A stretch of DNA of 64,000 bases. It comes from Moorena sp. SIOASIH (GTDB lineage Bacteria > Cyanobacteriota > Cyanobacteriia > Cyanobacteriales > Coleofasciculaceae). The stretch is from positions 62,001 to 126,000 of the forward strand of contig NZ_JAAHIH010000009.1 in the NCBI RefSeq assembly GCF_010671925.1. The letters run 5' to 3'. Below are positions 8,539 through 17,655 of this stretch, piece after piece. The first letter of the stretch is position 1. Each line of letters opens with the position of its first letter. Made by a program: the position numbers and the translations under genes. Below the pieces are notes generated by a model, which was given only the letters and a program-made list of their open reading frames with translations, was not told where the DNA came from and made no database searches.

Positions 8539-9782
8539 ATGATCGTCTACGAGATGAAACTGCAAGGAACACAAGCCCAGTATAGGAGGCTAGATGAAGC
8601 CATCCGTACTGGTCGTTTTGTTCGTAACAGCATTATCAGAGCATGGATGGATGGTGATGTTAAAAACCGCAACGATGCCTATAGCTACTGTAAGGTGTTG
8701 TCGGACAATCCAGAATTCCCCTGGGTCAGTCGATTAAACTCAATGGCTCGACAGGCACACGCAGAAAGAGCTTGGGCATCAATTGAACGGTTCTATCGCA
8801 ATTGCAGGCAGAAAGTTCCTGGGAAGAAAGGTTTTCCTCGGTTTAAAAAGTCCCAAATTCGAGCATCTGTTGAATACAAAACAACAGGGTGGAAACTTTC
8901 GGAAGATAGACGTTATTTAACATTTTCTAATAAGTTTCAAGCGGGTAAATTCAAACTCTGGGGGAGTCGTGACCTACATTTCTATCAACTCAAACAAATT
9001 AAACGAGTAAGAGTGATTAGAAGGCATGACGGATACTATGCCCAGTTTCTGATAGACCATACTAGAGAGGAGAATAAAGAACTCACAGGAAAGCAGACAG
9101 GACTAGATGTTGGACTTAACTTTTTCTACACTGATTGTTCTGGTGAACAGATAGATAACCCTGCGCAAAGCGCACGCTACGCGAACGGTTTTTGAGAAAA
9201 GATGAAGCCAAAATCAAGAAATTGCAACGTCGTTTATCAAGAACCCAAAAGGGAAGTCAAAACCGCAAAAAAGCCATAAATAGATTAGGTAGAGCCCATC
9301 TTAAGGTTTCACGCAGACGTAACGATTGGGTTTGTAAATTAGCTCAACACGTCATCCAGTCTAACGACTTGGTTGCCATTGAAAACCTACGGATTAAGAA
9401 CTTGGTTAAGAACCACAAACTAGCCAAATCGATTAATGATGCAGCCTGGTACAAGTTTAGAGAATGGTTAGAGTATTTTGGGAGAGTTTATGGAGTGCCA
9501 GTGATTGCCGTTGATCCGGCATATACTTCTACCGATTGCTCAAATTGTGGTGAGAAAGTTGTCAAAACTCTCAGCACTCGAACTCATCGATGTCCCCATT
9601 GTTGCTATAGGGCAGATCGTGATAAAAACGCTGCAATAAATATTCTTAAATCTGCACTGAAACAGCTTTCAAATACCGTCGGGCAGACGGAAATCAACGC
9701 CTCTGGAGAGATTGATCTCTGCTTAAAAGGGGAAACTCAATTAAGTAAGTCAGCTCGTCGAAAGAGGAAGCCCAAACAGTGA
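8539..9782 (+). pseudogene. tnpB: TnpB RNA-guided nuclease, split by a 23-bp insertion
   Basis: TnpB is the small RuvC-type RNA-guided nuclease related to Cas12. The preferred start is the ATG at 8539 (MIVYEMKLQGTQAQYRRLDE), typical of the family; an upstream TTG at 8521 is also in frame. The first part has the RuvC-I aspartate (GLDVGLNFFYTD). It runs into a stop at 9193-9195, right after a 23-bp insertion at 9163-9185. Removing the insertion would restore the usual NPRFLRKDE junction. The second part (9192 on) carries KLQRRLSRTQKGS, the catalytic glutamate (AIENLRIKNLVKN), a four-Cys zinc ribbon (CSNC, CPHC) and the final aspartate (RADRDKNAAINIL). As written it makes no complete TnpB. Confidence 0.88.
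9163..9185. repeat. Short palindromic repeat inserted inside tnpB
   Basis: The insert (GCGCAAAGCGC followed by ACGCTACGCGAA) carries the same TTCGCGTAGCGTG core, reversed, as other copies in this window near 605, 10025, 17387, 17480 and 21300. In those copies the core flanks a small stem such as GCCGAAAGGC. Its length of 23 bp is not a multiple of three and shifts the tnpB frame. Confidence 0.7.
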
Positions 9783-9823
9783 TGTTTGGAATCCCCGTGC
9801 TTTCATGCCGGGGAGGATGTCAA
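9640..9823 (+). ncRNA. Possible TnpB-associated RNA (reRNA) at the element's right end
   Basis: In studied TnpB systems the guide RNA comes from the 3' end of tnpB plus the right end, with the guide taken from the flanking DNA. The corresponding region here is the end of tnpB plus the terminal hairpin at about 9790-9815. The placement is by analogy only, since I have no second copy to compare. Confidence 0.35.
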
Positions 9824-10216
9824 AATACATGGTCTTGATTCAGTCGCTTATGGTTTGGGTTCTGCATCAAGACCAATGGCTAAAACCTTTAGTTGACAAG
9901 CACCCATCATGACCCTGATCCAAAGTTCCCTATTCCGTATTTCCTGTGCCCAGCGCTATAGCTGATAGCTTACTGGCGAGAGCTTGGGAATACCTCTGGT
10001 TTTTTTGGGCGTAAGCATTCAGCCGTGAGCTTTTAGCTCACGCTACGCGAACAGCGGTCAGAGGCAAGAGGCATGCATGCTAAAGTTTACTACAAGAGGT
10101 TTTCAGCTTGTATCAATGTCCTAACTTTAATGCGTAGTGCTATAGCACCTCAAGTAGCGTGCGCATTAGCTGATAGCTGATAGCTGATAGCTGATAGCTG
10201 ATAGCTTACCTTTGGG
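9824..10216. repeat. Intergenic repeats: hairpin, palindromic repeat and TAGCTGA tandem array
   Basis: No gene is seen. The gap holds an inverted repeat (TGGTCTTGAT at 9830-9839 with ATCAAGACCA at 9865-9874) and a palindromic repeat at about 10025-10053. A dispersed repeat at 10083-10147 recurs near 48012-48077. A 7-bp TAGCTGA array lies at about 10167-10206. Confidence 0.7.
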
Positions 10217-11407
10217 CTATGTCAAACCTTTAATCCTAAACAACAGAAACTGTGTCACCTGAGCCTCACTAAAATTGTTATCACTCACCAAAATTAAACT
10301 CTGAGTGCCATCACTCAAGCGCGGACCAAGGGTCATTCCCTCTAAATTATCTAAGTAAATCCCCAATTCACTCAAATCCAACAACAACTTTTTTTGCAGG
10401 GGCTTAATCTTGGAAATATTACCCTTGAGAGTAGAAATTTTGGTGGTATCGGTTGCTCCACCCATCACCACTTGATAAAGTTTGGCACTAAATCCAAAGA
10501 AACCATAGGTACGCTCCAAACTCAGAAAATGTCCTGCGGTATCCACTGCTAATAACTCAGTCAAACCGTGAGAAAGGGTGTTAGGGGGGTCTGGCTCGAG
10601 TAAGTAAAGATGTTCACTAACCAGCATTGGAGGAGTAACGTCTCCAATCAAATAGTGCAACCAACGAATTCCCGCTGCTTGTTCGGTATCTGCTTCTGGC
10701 TGGTCTTGGTGTAGGGAGTACTCACTGGCACTAAATAAGCGAAATGACTCTTGCCCACTTGCTGCAGCTAGGCTGATCGGTTCTAAGGTCAATGCCTCAA
10801 AGCCTAAGTTATCCTGGATACCATTACTGACTGTTTCTAGGTCAGTGTCATTCGGTAGATAACGCTGGGGAATTTTTAAATTTTGCAACTGTTGTCCTGT
10901 TGCTATATCAAACTGCCGAATGAATGGAGCAATGCCTTGATTAGTAGCCCCTTCACTAGAGATAAATACAGAATCTTTTCCAGACCAAGCAATCCCTTCT
11001 GGATCCAGGGTACCCCTTACAAAGGTTTCTCCATTTTTATCTTTAAGAAAAGTGACATCTTCCACTTCTACGTTTTCAATCCCTATGTTTCCTGTATCGG
11101 TGGGATTGAAAGTTAGTTTTAGGGTGTAGAATCGAGCTGGAGCTAATCGAGAACGATCATCAGAAACCGCTAAAAAGCGATCGCGTTCCCGATCATAGGT
11201 CAATCCTGACAACCCTCCCACTACTGTATTTTTGAACTCCGTTTGGGGCAGTTGATACTCCCCTAAGAAGTCCACGGAAAGGTTGAGGAAGGTGCGTTCT
11301 TCTGCTGTGATGGCTGGTAAAAAGCTACAGGTAGTGGTCAGGCTACCCAGGAATATTATTACCACAACCCATAGCATCGTTGATATTTTTTTAGGTTTTC
11401 TTAACAT
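10217..11407 (-). CDS. Phytase-like/esterase-like family protein, probable exported or lipid-anchored
   Basis: The 396-residue product starts with a basic N-terminus and a hydrophobic stretch (MLWVVVIIFLGSLTTTC), ending in a Cys that could be a weak lipoprotein acceptor. The mature part has GGLSGLTYDRERDRFLAVSD near residue 65, LDPEGIAWSG and LGFEALTLEP. A C-terminal block follows with LDNLEGMTLGPRLSDGTQSL and ILVSDNNF. This is the pattern of the phytase-like six-bladed propeller family (often named esterase-like activity of phytase family). The enzyme substrate is not established for cyanobacterial members. It is transcribed alone. The start at 11407 is the ATG before the signal sequence. 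Confidence 0.8.
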   Translation of the reverse strand: MLRKPKKISTMLWVVVIIFLGSLTTTCSFLPAITAEERTFLNLSVDFLGEYQLPQTEFKNTVVGGLSGLTYDRERDRFLAVSDDRSRLAPARFYTLKLTFNPTDTGNIGIENVEVEDVTFLKDKNGETFVRGTLDPEGIAWSGKDSVFISSEGATNQGIAPFIRQFDIATGQQLQNLKIPQRYLPNDTDLETVSNGIQDNLGFEALTLEPISLAAASGQESFRLFSASEYSLHQDQPEADTEQAAGIRWLHYLIGDVTPPMLVSEHLYLLEPDPPNTLSHGLTELLAVDTAGHFLSLERTYGFFGFSAKLYQVVMGGATDTTKISTLKGNISKIKPLQKKLLLDLSELGIYLDNLEGMTLGPRLSDGTQSLILVSDNNFSEAQVTQFLLFRIKGLT

Positions 11408-11632
11408 TAGGTCAGTCTACCAGTACCTTAACTTACTTGTATTATTACTTGGTTCGACCAGAAGTGTTGATGGTTATAAATTATGTCTAAAAAAAAGTAC
11501 CAAGCTGTATGGTGCTATTTAAAAATTAAATTATGATCGCGTCATGTTTTTAAAACAGTTGACAAAACGAGTCTTGGATAGCTTAACATCTCTCCATAAA
11601 AATTACTACCCTGTCTCTTGATGCAGTCGATC

Positions 11633-11755
11633 AGGGTGCATCTCATATTTGTAAAAAACAAGGGAAGTGTGGGAAGTGTGGGAAGTGTGTAAACTGTGAA
11701 AAGTATGATAATTTTATGATAATTTTGCATAATTTCATGCATTGAGATGCACCCT
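11633..11755. repeat. Small inverted-repeat element with GGGAAGTGT array
   Basis: The ends are perfect 13-bp inverted repeats, AGGGTGCATCTCA and TGAGATGCACCCT. Inside lies GGGAAGTGT repeated several times. A related element with ends differing slightly is at 51623-51763. Nearby, about 11797-11819 carries one end of the other family seen at 821-957. The gap 11408-11896 contains no convincing gene. Confidence 0.68.
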
Positions 11756-11896
11756 TCTGCCTTCTGCCCTCTGCCTTCGATACACTTTTATTATGGGTAT
11801 TTAACCGGACTTGATATAAAATCCTAATGACCGAACAATTGGCAAGAAGTTGACTAGTTTCCGAGATGTCTATTACAAACAGACAAAAACTAGTCA

Positions 11897-12481
11897 TCAG
11901 ATTGGAAGCAAATCCAAAACAAACCTTGGCAAAACATCCTCTCCTGATAATGTTTGTGGACTAGTTAAAATTTCCACATCTCGATCGGGACGATAAATTT
12001 ATACTTGCTGCTGTTGGCGATTAATTAACCATCCCAGTCTTGCGCCATTATCCCTATATTCCCTCATTTTGGCCTGTGTCTTTTCCAGGGAATCACTGGG
12101 AGACATTAATTCAACCACAAAATCGGGGCACAAAGGAGCAAATCTTTCTTTTTCCGCTTGAGTCAAAGCATTCCACCGTTCAATTTTCACCCAAGACGCA
12201 TCTGGAGAGCGCTCTGCACCCGAGGAAAGTTTGAAACCACCGGAAGAGTCAAAGGATTTTGCTAGCTGATTTTGGCGACTCCAAGCTCTTAACTGATACG
12301 TTAGATCAGCATTGCGTACGCTAGTTTTGCTACCCGTAGGTGGCATAATAATTAATTATCCTTTAGCTGTACGCTCGAATCTCAAGTCACGGTTAGTTTG
12401 ACAAAGCTGAAAAAATTGCTCGTCAGTTAAGTCAATAATTAATTCGAGCCTAGCCGGTAAACTGACGGTATTAGGGTTCAT
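11897..12481 (-). pseudogene. Uma2 family (DUF820) endonuclease-like protein with two in-frame ochre stops
   Basis: Reading the minus strand from the ATG at 12481 gives MNPNTVSLPARLELIIDL, then TDEQFFQLCQTNRDLRFERTAKG, a TAA, LIIMPPTGSKTSVRNADLTY and a continuous Uma2 core. The core includes SPDASWVKIERWNALT, CPDFVVELMSPSD and GWLINRQQQQV. A second TAA follows, then IYRPDRDVEILTSP and GEDVLPRFVLDLLPI ending in TGA at 11897. Both stops stand where family members usually have Glu (KGELII and QVEIY), so each looks like GAA changed to TAA. The total of 195 codons including the terminator equals a full-length Uma2 protein. The family is PD-(D/E)XK-like, common in cyanobacteria and of unclear role. 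Only the 115-residue middle reads through. Confidence 0.85.
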
Positions 12482-12540
12482 CTTATCAGTTTAGATAGTA
12501 GCAATAGTTGTCTCAATTATAGTATAGCGCTTTTTAAGCT

Positions 12541-12693
12541 AGTAAGGTACATTTTTTTTGGTTTTAGGGAGCAGGGAGCTAAGGCTGTGGGCCACGCGGG
12601 CTTTGTCCGACGGACGCTGCGCGAACGCCAACGGAGCTTCGGAGCAGTAAAGTCAGAAGAGGGAAGAGTTAAAAAAATATGTGTACCTCATTA
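12541..12693. repeat. Inverted-repeat element with GGTACA ends
   Basis: The left end AAGGTACATTTT and right end GTGTACCTCATTA are inverted. The interior carries GGGAGCAGGGAGC and a palindromic repeat (near 12587-12630, GGACGCTGCGCGAACGCC). It is similar to the elements at 15974-16115 and 31784-31886. Confidence 0.5.
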
Positions 12694-12996
12694 AACTCAA
12701 AAAAACTATATTTGATATCATGCATACAGACACGGTTTTAAAGGGATATTAGCTTAGTCCAATCATCGTGTAAAATCCCAAGGATAAGCATAAGACATTT
12801 GGGGGTTTAAATGCTCTGTTCAACTAAATTTTAATTATCTGTAACAGGGTAATAAAAATCAACCTTAAACGTTCAAAATACCAATTTTTTTTAGGCATTT
12901 TGAAGTTAAGCTGTTGCGCATTTAAATTGGATATTATTCAGTTAGCAAAAAACCGTAAAACCCTCTACCCTGCTCCCATTCCCCCCTTACTAAGGG

Positions 12997-13381
12997 CAGG
13001 GCTGTTTCATTCTTTGGGATAAATTGTCAGGTCAATAGGCGTGAAAGGGATGAAACCTTGAAGAGGGTAGCCTTATTACAAAAACTTAAACCTGTTGCCC
13101 ATAACCTGCCGACCATAAAGGCTACCCTCAACTACTGTAACTTCAAGGGAAGTGGGGTGCTGGGGAGAGGGTATTTTTAAGGTTAAAAATACCTAAGGTG
13201 CGCTTTCCGCATCTAATTATTAAATTCGCCACGGGTCGCACTTTTTATTAATAAAAATTCCCGACGGTGCGCGTTCACGCTTAGCTTTGAAAAAGCGCGG
13301 GGTCGCACCGCTATCTCCCTATCTCCCTATCTCCCTATCTCCCCACCAATCACATTTTAGTCCGACAATGAAACAGCCCTG
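12997..13381. mobile_element. 385-bp non-coding element with perfect 15-bp terminal inverted repeats
   Basis: CAGGGCTGTTTCATT at 12997-13011 is matched exactly in reverse at 13367-13381. The interior has no gene. It has a long inverted repeat (GAGGGTAGCCTT near 13067 with AAGGCTACCCTC near 13118), a GGTGCGC/GCGCACC-rich stretch, and an 8-bp TATCTCCC array next to the right end. It is probably a MITE or deletion derivative of an insertion sequence with these ends. The flanking 12694-12996 and 13382-13677 stretches show no gene. Confidence 0.72.
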
Positions 13382-13677
13382 GCTTGCTAAGGGGGGTTAG
13401 GGGGGATTGATGCTCCCCTGCTGTCAGAACCATGGAATTTAAATGAAGACCAGGTTAAGGCTCTGGCTTGATATCTGGAAATCGTGACAAATCCTGAAAA
13501 AAAGGGTTATAATATCCCTGTGAAGACAAAACATTGATTAACCCTAACAGGTTGATTAACCTTGAGGAATTTACTTAGAATTGCAGAGGTGGTCTATTCT
13601 CTCTAAGTAGATTTACGGTTACGGCGGTCAACTCAGCAATTCTATAATCCCATCAGTTATTTAAGGGCAGTAAGGCA

Positions 13678-13944
13678 ATGTATAAGAATTGCGTAATTGA
13701 CATTAACTCCAAGTCTAATAAGGTTGATAGCGTTTGGCGTCTAGCCGAAACATTATCTGTAGAGGAAAAGGCTGAATTGATTGAGCGCTTGCTTGACCAA
13801 GAATCGGGGTTGATTGTGCTGTCAGCAACTACCCACTTAGGTGATTATATCCTGGCCCAGATGAGTCTTTTGTCATCAGAGGGCTTGCTGTACGTATTCA
13901 GGAAAGTTGCGGCTCAGCTGTCTAGCAAAGGGAATGGTTTGTAG
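13678..13944 (+). CDS. Small hypothetical protein
   Basis: I do not recognise this 88-residue protein. It begins MYKNCVIDINSKSNKVDSVW and contains VEEKAELIERLLDQES, a helical segment of the kind seen in small antitoxin-like proteins, then a leucine-rich helical second half. No membrane segment or signal is evident. No toxin gene is adjacent, so an antitoxin role cannot be supported. The long non-coding stretch upstream and the intact ATG frame make it a plausible gene. Confidence 0.5.
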   Translation: MYKNCVIDINSKSNKVDSVWRLAETLSVEEKAELIERLLDQESGLIVLSATTHLGDYILAQMSLLSSEGLLYVFRKVAAQLSSKGNGL

Positions 13945-14070
13945 ATTGTTATCGTTAATCACCCAGAATGTCCAGTTTGTTCTTTTTTGTTGGTGGTTAG
14001 TAGGGGCGAACAGTTGTTTGCCCCTACAGTAGTTAGTAGAGATCAAGACACTCTGACTAACGACTAACCA

Positions 14071-14994
14071 CTAACTTCTTTGAGTAAGTGACCAGCATTC
14101 AACCAGATTTGATGTAACCTCTACATAGACATACTCCAGCCGCACTGGCTGACGAGCAATGGAATCGAGGGGAATCCCATCAAAACAAGCAATAATATCC
14201 TTCAGGTCTAAAGACTCTGGTAGCCAAAAGGCTAAATCATTTCCATAGCGGCGATGAGTAAAGCCTAATTCTTGGGCACGAGCGATCGCTTGTTCTTCTT
14301 GAGGGGTATCTACTACCACAATTTCTTGAGCGGGAATCTTTTGCCGTAACTCAACCAAACTCCCCTCTGCCACAATCCGTCCCTGTTTAAGAATGCCAAT
14401 TCTCTGGCAAAGACGTTCTGCTTCATCAAGGGAATGAGTGGTCAGCAAAATAGTAATTCCCTGGCGCTGAAGACGTCGAATCAAGTCCCAAATTTCATAT
14501 CGGGCTTCAATATCTAAGCCTGTCGTAGGCTCATCTAAGATCAGTAATTTGGGCTGATGCACTAGAGCCACAGCAATATTCATCCGTCGCTGCATCCCAC
14601 CACTGAGGGTTTCCACCGGACTTTTTGCCCGCTCTAATAAATTTACCGCAGCAAGGGCAGCATAAACTTGTTTAGAGCACTGCTGACCATCTAACCCATA
14701 CAGACGAGCAAAGAAATACAAGTTTTCTTGACAACTAAGGGTTTGATACAGTAAATTCTCTTGGGGGGCAACCCCAATCAGCTTTTTCGTTGCCTCGGAC
14801 ACTGGTTGGTTATTGATTGCGATCGCACCACTATCCGCTCGTAGTAAGTTACAGATGATATTGATAGTAGTTGTCTTACCCGCACCATTGGGTCCGAGTA
14901 AACCATATATTTCTCCCGCTGGAATATTTAGGGTTAAATCCCGCAGAACGTTTCGATTACCGTAAGACTTACTTAATTTATGGATATTTAGCAC
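14071..14994 (-). CDS. ABC transporter ATP-binding protein (ABC-2 / DrrA-type)
   Basis: This is the ATPase subunit of an exporter at the cytoplasmic face of the membrane. The 307 residues begin MLNIHKLSKSYGNRNVLRDL (GTG start). Walker A is GPNGAGKTT near residue 35, the Q-loop APQENL near 77, the signature LSGGMQRR near 130, Walker B LLILDEPTTGLD near 150 and the switch His TTHSLDEAE near 185. The C-terminal regulatory part ends LEYVYVEVTSN, as in DrrA-type subunits. It lies upstream of nothing on its own strand; the permease gene at 15182-15955 precedes it on the minus strand with a 187-bp gap. The two probably form one exporter. The substrate is unknown. Confidence 0.9.
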   Translation of the reverse strand: MLNIHKLSKSYGNRNVLRDLTLNIPAGEIYGLLGPNGAGKTTTINIICNLLRADSGAIAINNQPVSEATKKLIGVAPQENLLYQTLSCQENLYFFARLYGLDGQQCSKQVYAALAAVNLLERAKSPVETLSGGMQRRMNIAVALVHQPKLLILDEPTTGLDIEARYEIWDLIRRLQRQGITILLTTHSLDEAERLCQRIGILKQGRIVAEGSLVELRQKIPAQEIVVVDTPQEEQAIARAQELGFTHRRYGNDLAFWLPESLDLKDIIACFDGIPLDSIARQPVRLEYVYVEVTSNLVECWSLTQRS

Positions 14995-15181
14995 TAGTTA
15001 AACCTTGAGCAATACTAAGGCAATTTAATCAGACTTTTTTTACGATAATCGGATGATTTTATAGAAGTACTAGGTAACAAGTAACTGACCCGACTATACT
15101 TGAGTTTATTTTTTTTGTGCAAACCTCCTCATTCTTCAATGGTTTAAACTAGGTTACCCTGCACAAAACTCCCGTGGATAA

Positions 15182-15955
15182 TCACAATCTTCTCTCTACC
15201 CGAACCATCCCCTGGTATGACAACCATCCGACTATCACCATCACTGAGGCAAAGCCAAACAAAAACCAGAAATGAGACTCGATTTCCACCAAACCCTTCC
15301 CATCAGCCCATACTCCCAACAAGGCTTCGTTCATATGATAAATTGGGTTAAACTTAGCGATTTCCAGTAACTGTTCCGGAAACAAAGCAGTGGGTAAAAA
15401 CGCACCCCCCAAAATTAATAGAGGTACACCGACAGTTCCCACTAAGGCATTAACGTCCTCAGTCCGCCGCCCTAATTGAGTTCCCAGAAAAAATCCCACT
15501 CCCACATAAGCAATAATACTCAGGAAAATAATCAATACCCCTAGCAACACGGAACCTTGAAACCTTGCCCCCAAAAATGCTGCTATGGTATAAACCACTA
15601 AGGATTGACCTATACCAATGCAGCTGTGAGCCAAAAAAATTCCTAAGAAATAGGATATGCCCCCTAATGGAGAGATAAATAAACGCTTGAGCATGTGCTG
15701 CTCTCGTTCTGAGACTACCGTGGCGACGCTACCCCCCAAGCAGCTAAAAAACAAAGCAGCACCCACAAGAGTAGTTGGGGCAGCACGTTCAAATGCTTCA
15801 GCGGTTGATAGCTGAGCCTGTTCTGCCATAATCAAACCGTTGAGAAATAGCACAGTAATTGGAAAAATACTCCAAAATAATAGGCTACGCTGCCTTCGCC
15901 ATAGTTCAATCAAGATTCGCTGTGCTACAGCACAGGTTTCCCGCCAATATTTCAT
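15182..15955 (-). CDS. ABC-2 type transporter permease
   Basis: This is the membrane subunit partner of the ATPase at 14071-14994. From MKYWRETCAVAQRILIELW it has 257 residues with about six hydrophobic segments, including SLLFWSIFPITVLFLNGL, TTLVGAALFFSCLGGSVATV and VPLLILGGAFLPTALF, and an FNPIYHMNEALLG block typical of ABC-2 permeases. The frame stays open for 36 codons further upstream (to 16063). Those codons are encoded by the CAATAGG/GGGAACA tandem repeats and inverted-repeat end, so I place the start at 15955. A drug or lipid exporter role is possible but not shown. Confidence 0.88.
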   Translation of the reverse strand: MKYWRETCAVAQRILIELWRRQRSLLFWSIFPITVLFLNGLIMAEQAQLSTAEAFERAAPTTLVGAALFFSCLGGSVATVVSEREQHMLKRLFISPLGGISYFLGIFLAHSCIGIGQSLVVYTIAAFLGARFQGSVLLGVLIIFLSIIAYVGVGFFLGTQLGRRTEDVNALVGTVGVPLLILGGAFLPTALFPEQLLEIAKFNPIYHMNEALLGVWADGKGLVEIESHFWFLFGFASVMVIVGWLSYQGMVRVERRL

Positions 15956-15973
15956 AATTACAGCAGTTTTCAA

Positions 15974-16165
15974 TTGGGTGAGGTACAGATTCCTGGGTTT
16001 TAGGGAACAGGGAACAGGGAACAGGGAACAGGCAATAGGCAATAGGCAATAGGCAATAGGCAATAGGCAATAGGCAATAGGTAAGATGGAAAAAATCTTG
16101 TGTACCTCATTAGGTTAGTTTTTTTTTACTTTCAACTTTCAACTTTCAACTTTCAACTTTCAACT
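15974..16165. repeat. Inverted-repeat element carrying 7-bp arrays, plus adjacent CAACTTT array
   Basis: TGAGGTACA near 15979-15987 and TGTACCTCA near 16101-16109 bracket 7-bp arrays of GGGAACA and then CAATAGG (16002-16081). Beyond the right end, CAACTTT is repeated at about 16129-16165. It lies just upstream of the ABC permease, so it probably separates that gene from its original promoter region. Confidence 0.65.
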
Positions 16166-16194
16166 TGAACGCCAGATTTTTGTGTTTATATTAC

Positions 16195-16602
16195 CTATCG
16201 TCTATTGATAACAAACAAGGTATCCAGGTCTCTAAGATAATAAAGGGCAAAGCAAGCTGCTAACATTGGCCAGGCGGCAAAAAATAGCAAATTAGGATCA
16301 GAAAATGGGCTTAGATATTGCTGATAGGATGAGATAGTTGATATCCCATGAAATACTAATACGCTACCATAAGTCCATCGTTTTTTCCACCCTAGTAAAA
16401 ATCCTAGGATGATTACTAGCTGGATAGCGCCAATAATAATAAAAATGCTGTTACCGAGTCCACTAATAAAGTAAAAGTTTTCATAGACCGCAGCTGCATG
16501 TTCAGGACGCACGAATTTATCGATTGTCCACATCAGCATTACTATAAAAACACTGAGGCGCAGTAGAAACAAAACTAGGGGAATTCGATTAGACGCTCTC
16601 AT
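16195..16602 (-). CDS. Small DoxX-like integral membrane protein
   Basis: The 135 residues form four hydrophobic segments: LVLFLLRLSVFIVMLMWTID, FISGLGNSIFIIIGAIQLV, VIILGFLLGWKKRWTYGSVL and LLFFAAWPMLAACFALYYL. The overall layout (helix 1 followed by DKFVRPEHAA, then GW/KKRW between helices) resembles DoxX/SURF4-like membrane proteins. The function is unknown. It stands alone, between repeats and a DNA-binding protein gene. The ATG start is directly before the first helix. Confidence 0.68.
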   Translation of the reverse strand: MRASNRIPLVLFLLRLSVFIVMLMWTIDKFVRPEHAAAVYENFYFISGLGNSIFIIIGAIQLVIILGFLLGWKKRWTYGSVLVFHGISTISSYQQYLSPFSDPNLLFFAAWPMLAACFALYYLRDLDTLFVINRR

Positions 16603-16813
16603 GGTAGTTAAGAAGTAATAGATCGGATAACAGAATGATAGATCAGATTATATCTGGTAGCGTCGTTATTTTATACCTAGGCATAATGAACCACCATGGT
16701 AAGCATTTAGGTATCAGCCGTTAGCTGTACCCACCATGAATCCATGACTTCCGTGAGAAAGTATAGTTCCTAGTTGTTTTTGAAAAATTACTGTTGACTG
16801 GGATTAAACAGTA

Positions 16814-17266
16814 TCAGCTAGTAGCAGGGAAACTGCCACCGATGAAGTGGACATCACTAAAGGTTTCGATCCACAAACGAGCTCCACAATCGAGTGGATT
16901 ATCTGGCTGATAGACAATCCGACACGGACCAATGATTTCGATCTGATTGCCGTATAGATTGTTGCCGCTTCGTTTTACTGAAATCACTGGCAGCCGGTCT
17001 TCAGGGCTTTTGTGGTTATTGGAGCCAATGCGATTGCGGTTGACATTAATCTTAGCCAAAGCAGGAGGACGAGTAGTACGCCATTTGCCTTTTGGTCCAC
17101 GGGTACCTTTGGTGATTTGTGGCAAATCGTTGAACAGAGGAATAATCCAGAATTTCCCACTTTTATAGGCACCCCGAACCCGACCCTTCTCTAGGAGTTG
17201 GCGCAATCGCCGAGAAGAAATACCTAATAAAGATGCTGCTTCAGTAGTACCAACGTGCTTACTCAT
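16814..17266 (-). CDS. Helix-turn-helix DNA-binding protein, unknown role
   Basis: The 150 residues start with an excisionase/MerR-like helix-turn-helix (VGTTEAASLLGISSRRLRQL, then EKGRVRGAYKSGKFWIIPL). A basic linker follows (KGTRGPKGKWRTTRPPALAK) and a C-terminal beta-rich part with GPCRIVYQPDNPLDCGARLW and IETFSDVHFIGG. The N-terminal part matches DNA-binding domains that read MerR-like or transposon-end sites. I do not recognise the C-terminal part. No integrase or recombinase is next to it, so it is probably a chromosomal regulator rather than an excisionase. Confidence 0.7.
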   Translation of the reverse strand: MSKHVGTTEAASLLGISSRRLRQLLEKGRVRGAYKSGKFWIIPLFNDLPQITKGTRGPKGKWRTTRPPALAKINVNRNRIGSNNHKSPEDRLPVISVKRSGNNLYGNQIEIIGPCRIVYQPDNPLDCGARLWIETFSDVHFIGGSFPATS

Positions 17267-17359
17267 TGAGGGGACTTGAACTAACTATTCCGATAATAGT
17301 ATATAATAAAAATGACCAAATAACAACTTCCCTTAAAGAAGTGATATCGTGTCCAGTTG

Positions 17360-17655
17360 TTTAAATAGTGTTGAAGGTTGAAGGTTGTTCGCGTAGCGTG
17401 GCCGAAAGGCCAAGGTTGAAGGTTGAAGGTTTAATAACCGGGTCACCTGTAACCTAAAAATAGGTTGAAAGTTGAAGGTTGTTCGCGTAGCGTGGCCGAA
17501 AGGCCAAGGTTGAAGGTTTAATAACCGCCTAACCTGTAACCTGTAACCTGTAACCTGTAACCTGTAACCTGTAACCGATAACCGATAACCGATAACCTGT
17601 AACCTGTAACCTGTAACCAATAACCTGTAACCTGTAACCAATAACCTGTAACGGG
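17360..17655. repeat. 7-bp tandem arrays and two palindromic repeats
   Basis: GAAGGTT units occur around 17365-17430 and 17465-17520. Two copies of a palindromic repeat (GTTCGCGTAGCGTGGCCGAA) sit near 17385 and 17478. A long GTAACCT array runs from about 17530 to 17652, with GATAACC and CAATAACC variants. A 130-residue minus-strand frame across this region is only translated repeat. From 17656 to 18038 nothing else is seen apart from the likely promoter of the kinase gene. Confidence 0.8.

Larger units (their letters stand above)
8455..9823 (+). mobile_element. IS200/IS605-type element with TnpB only (IS608-like ends)
   Basis: The left end follows a TTAC at 8451-8454, and the right end is a hairpin (CCCCGTGC paired with the facing CCGGGG) finishing with TCAA at 9820-9823. 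TTAC and TCAA are the known cleavage tetranucleotides of IS608. The element carries a single tnpB and no tnpA, so it would need a transposase supplied in trans. Its tnpB is frameshifted. Boundaries are inferred from the tetranucleotides and hairpin and not from an empty-site comparison. Confidence 0.75.

Noticed and set aside
15956..16063. N-terminal extension of the ABC permease (MPIAYCLLPIACSLF)
   Set aside because: Encoded by 7-bp repeats and an inverted-repeat end; the family start is at 15955.
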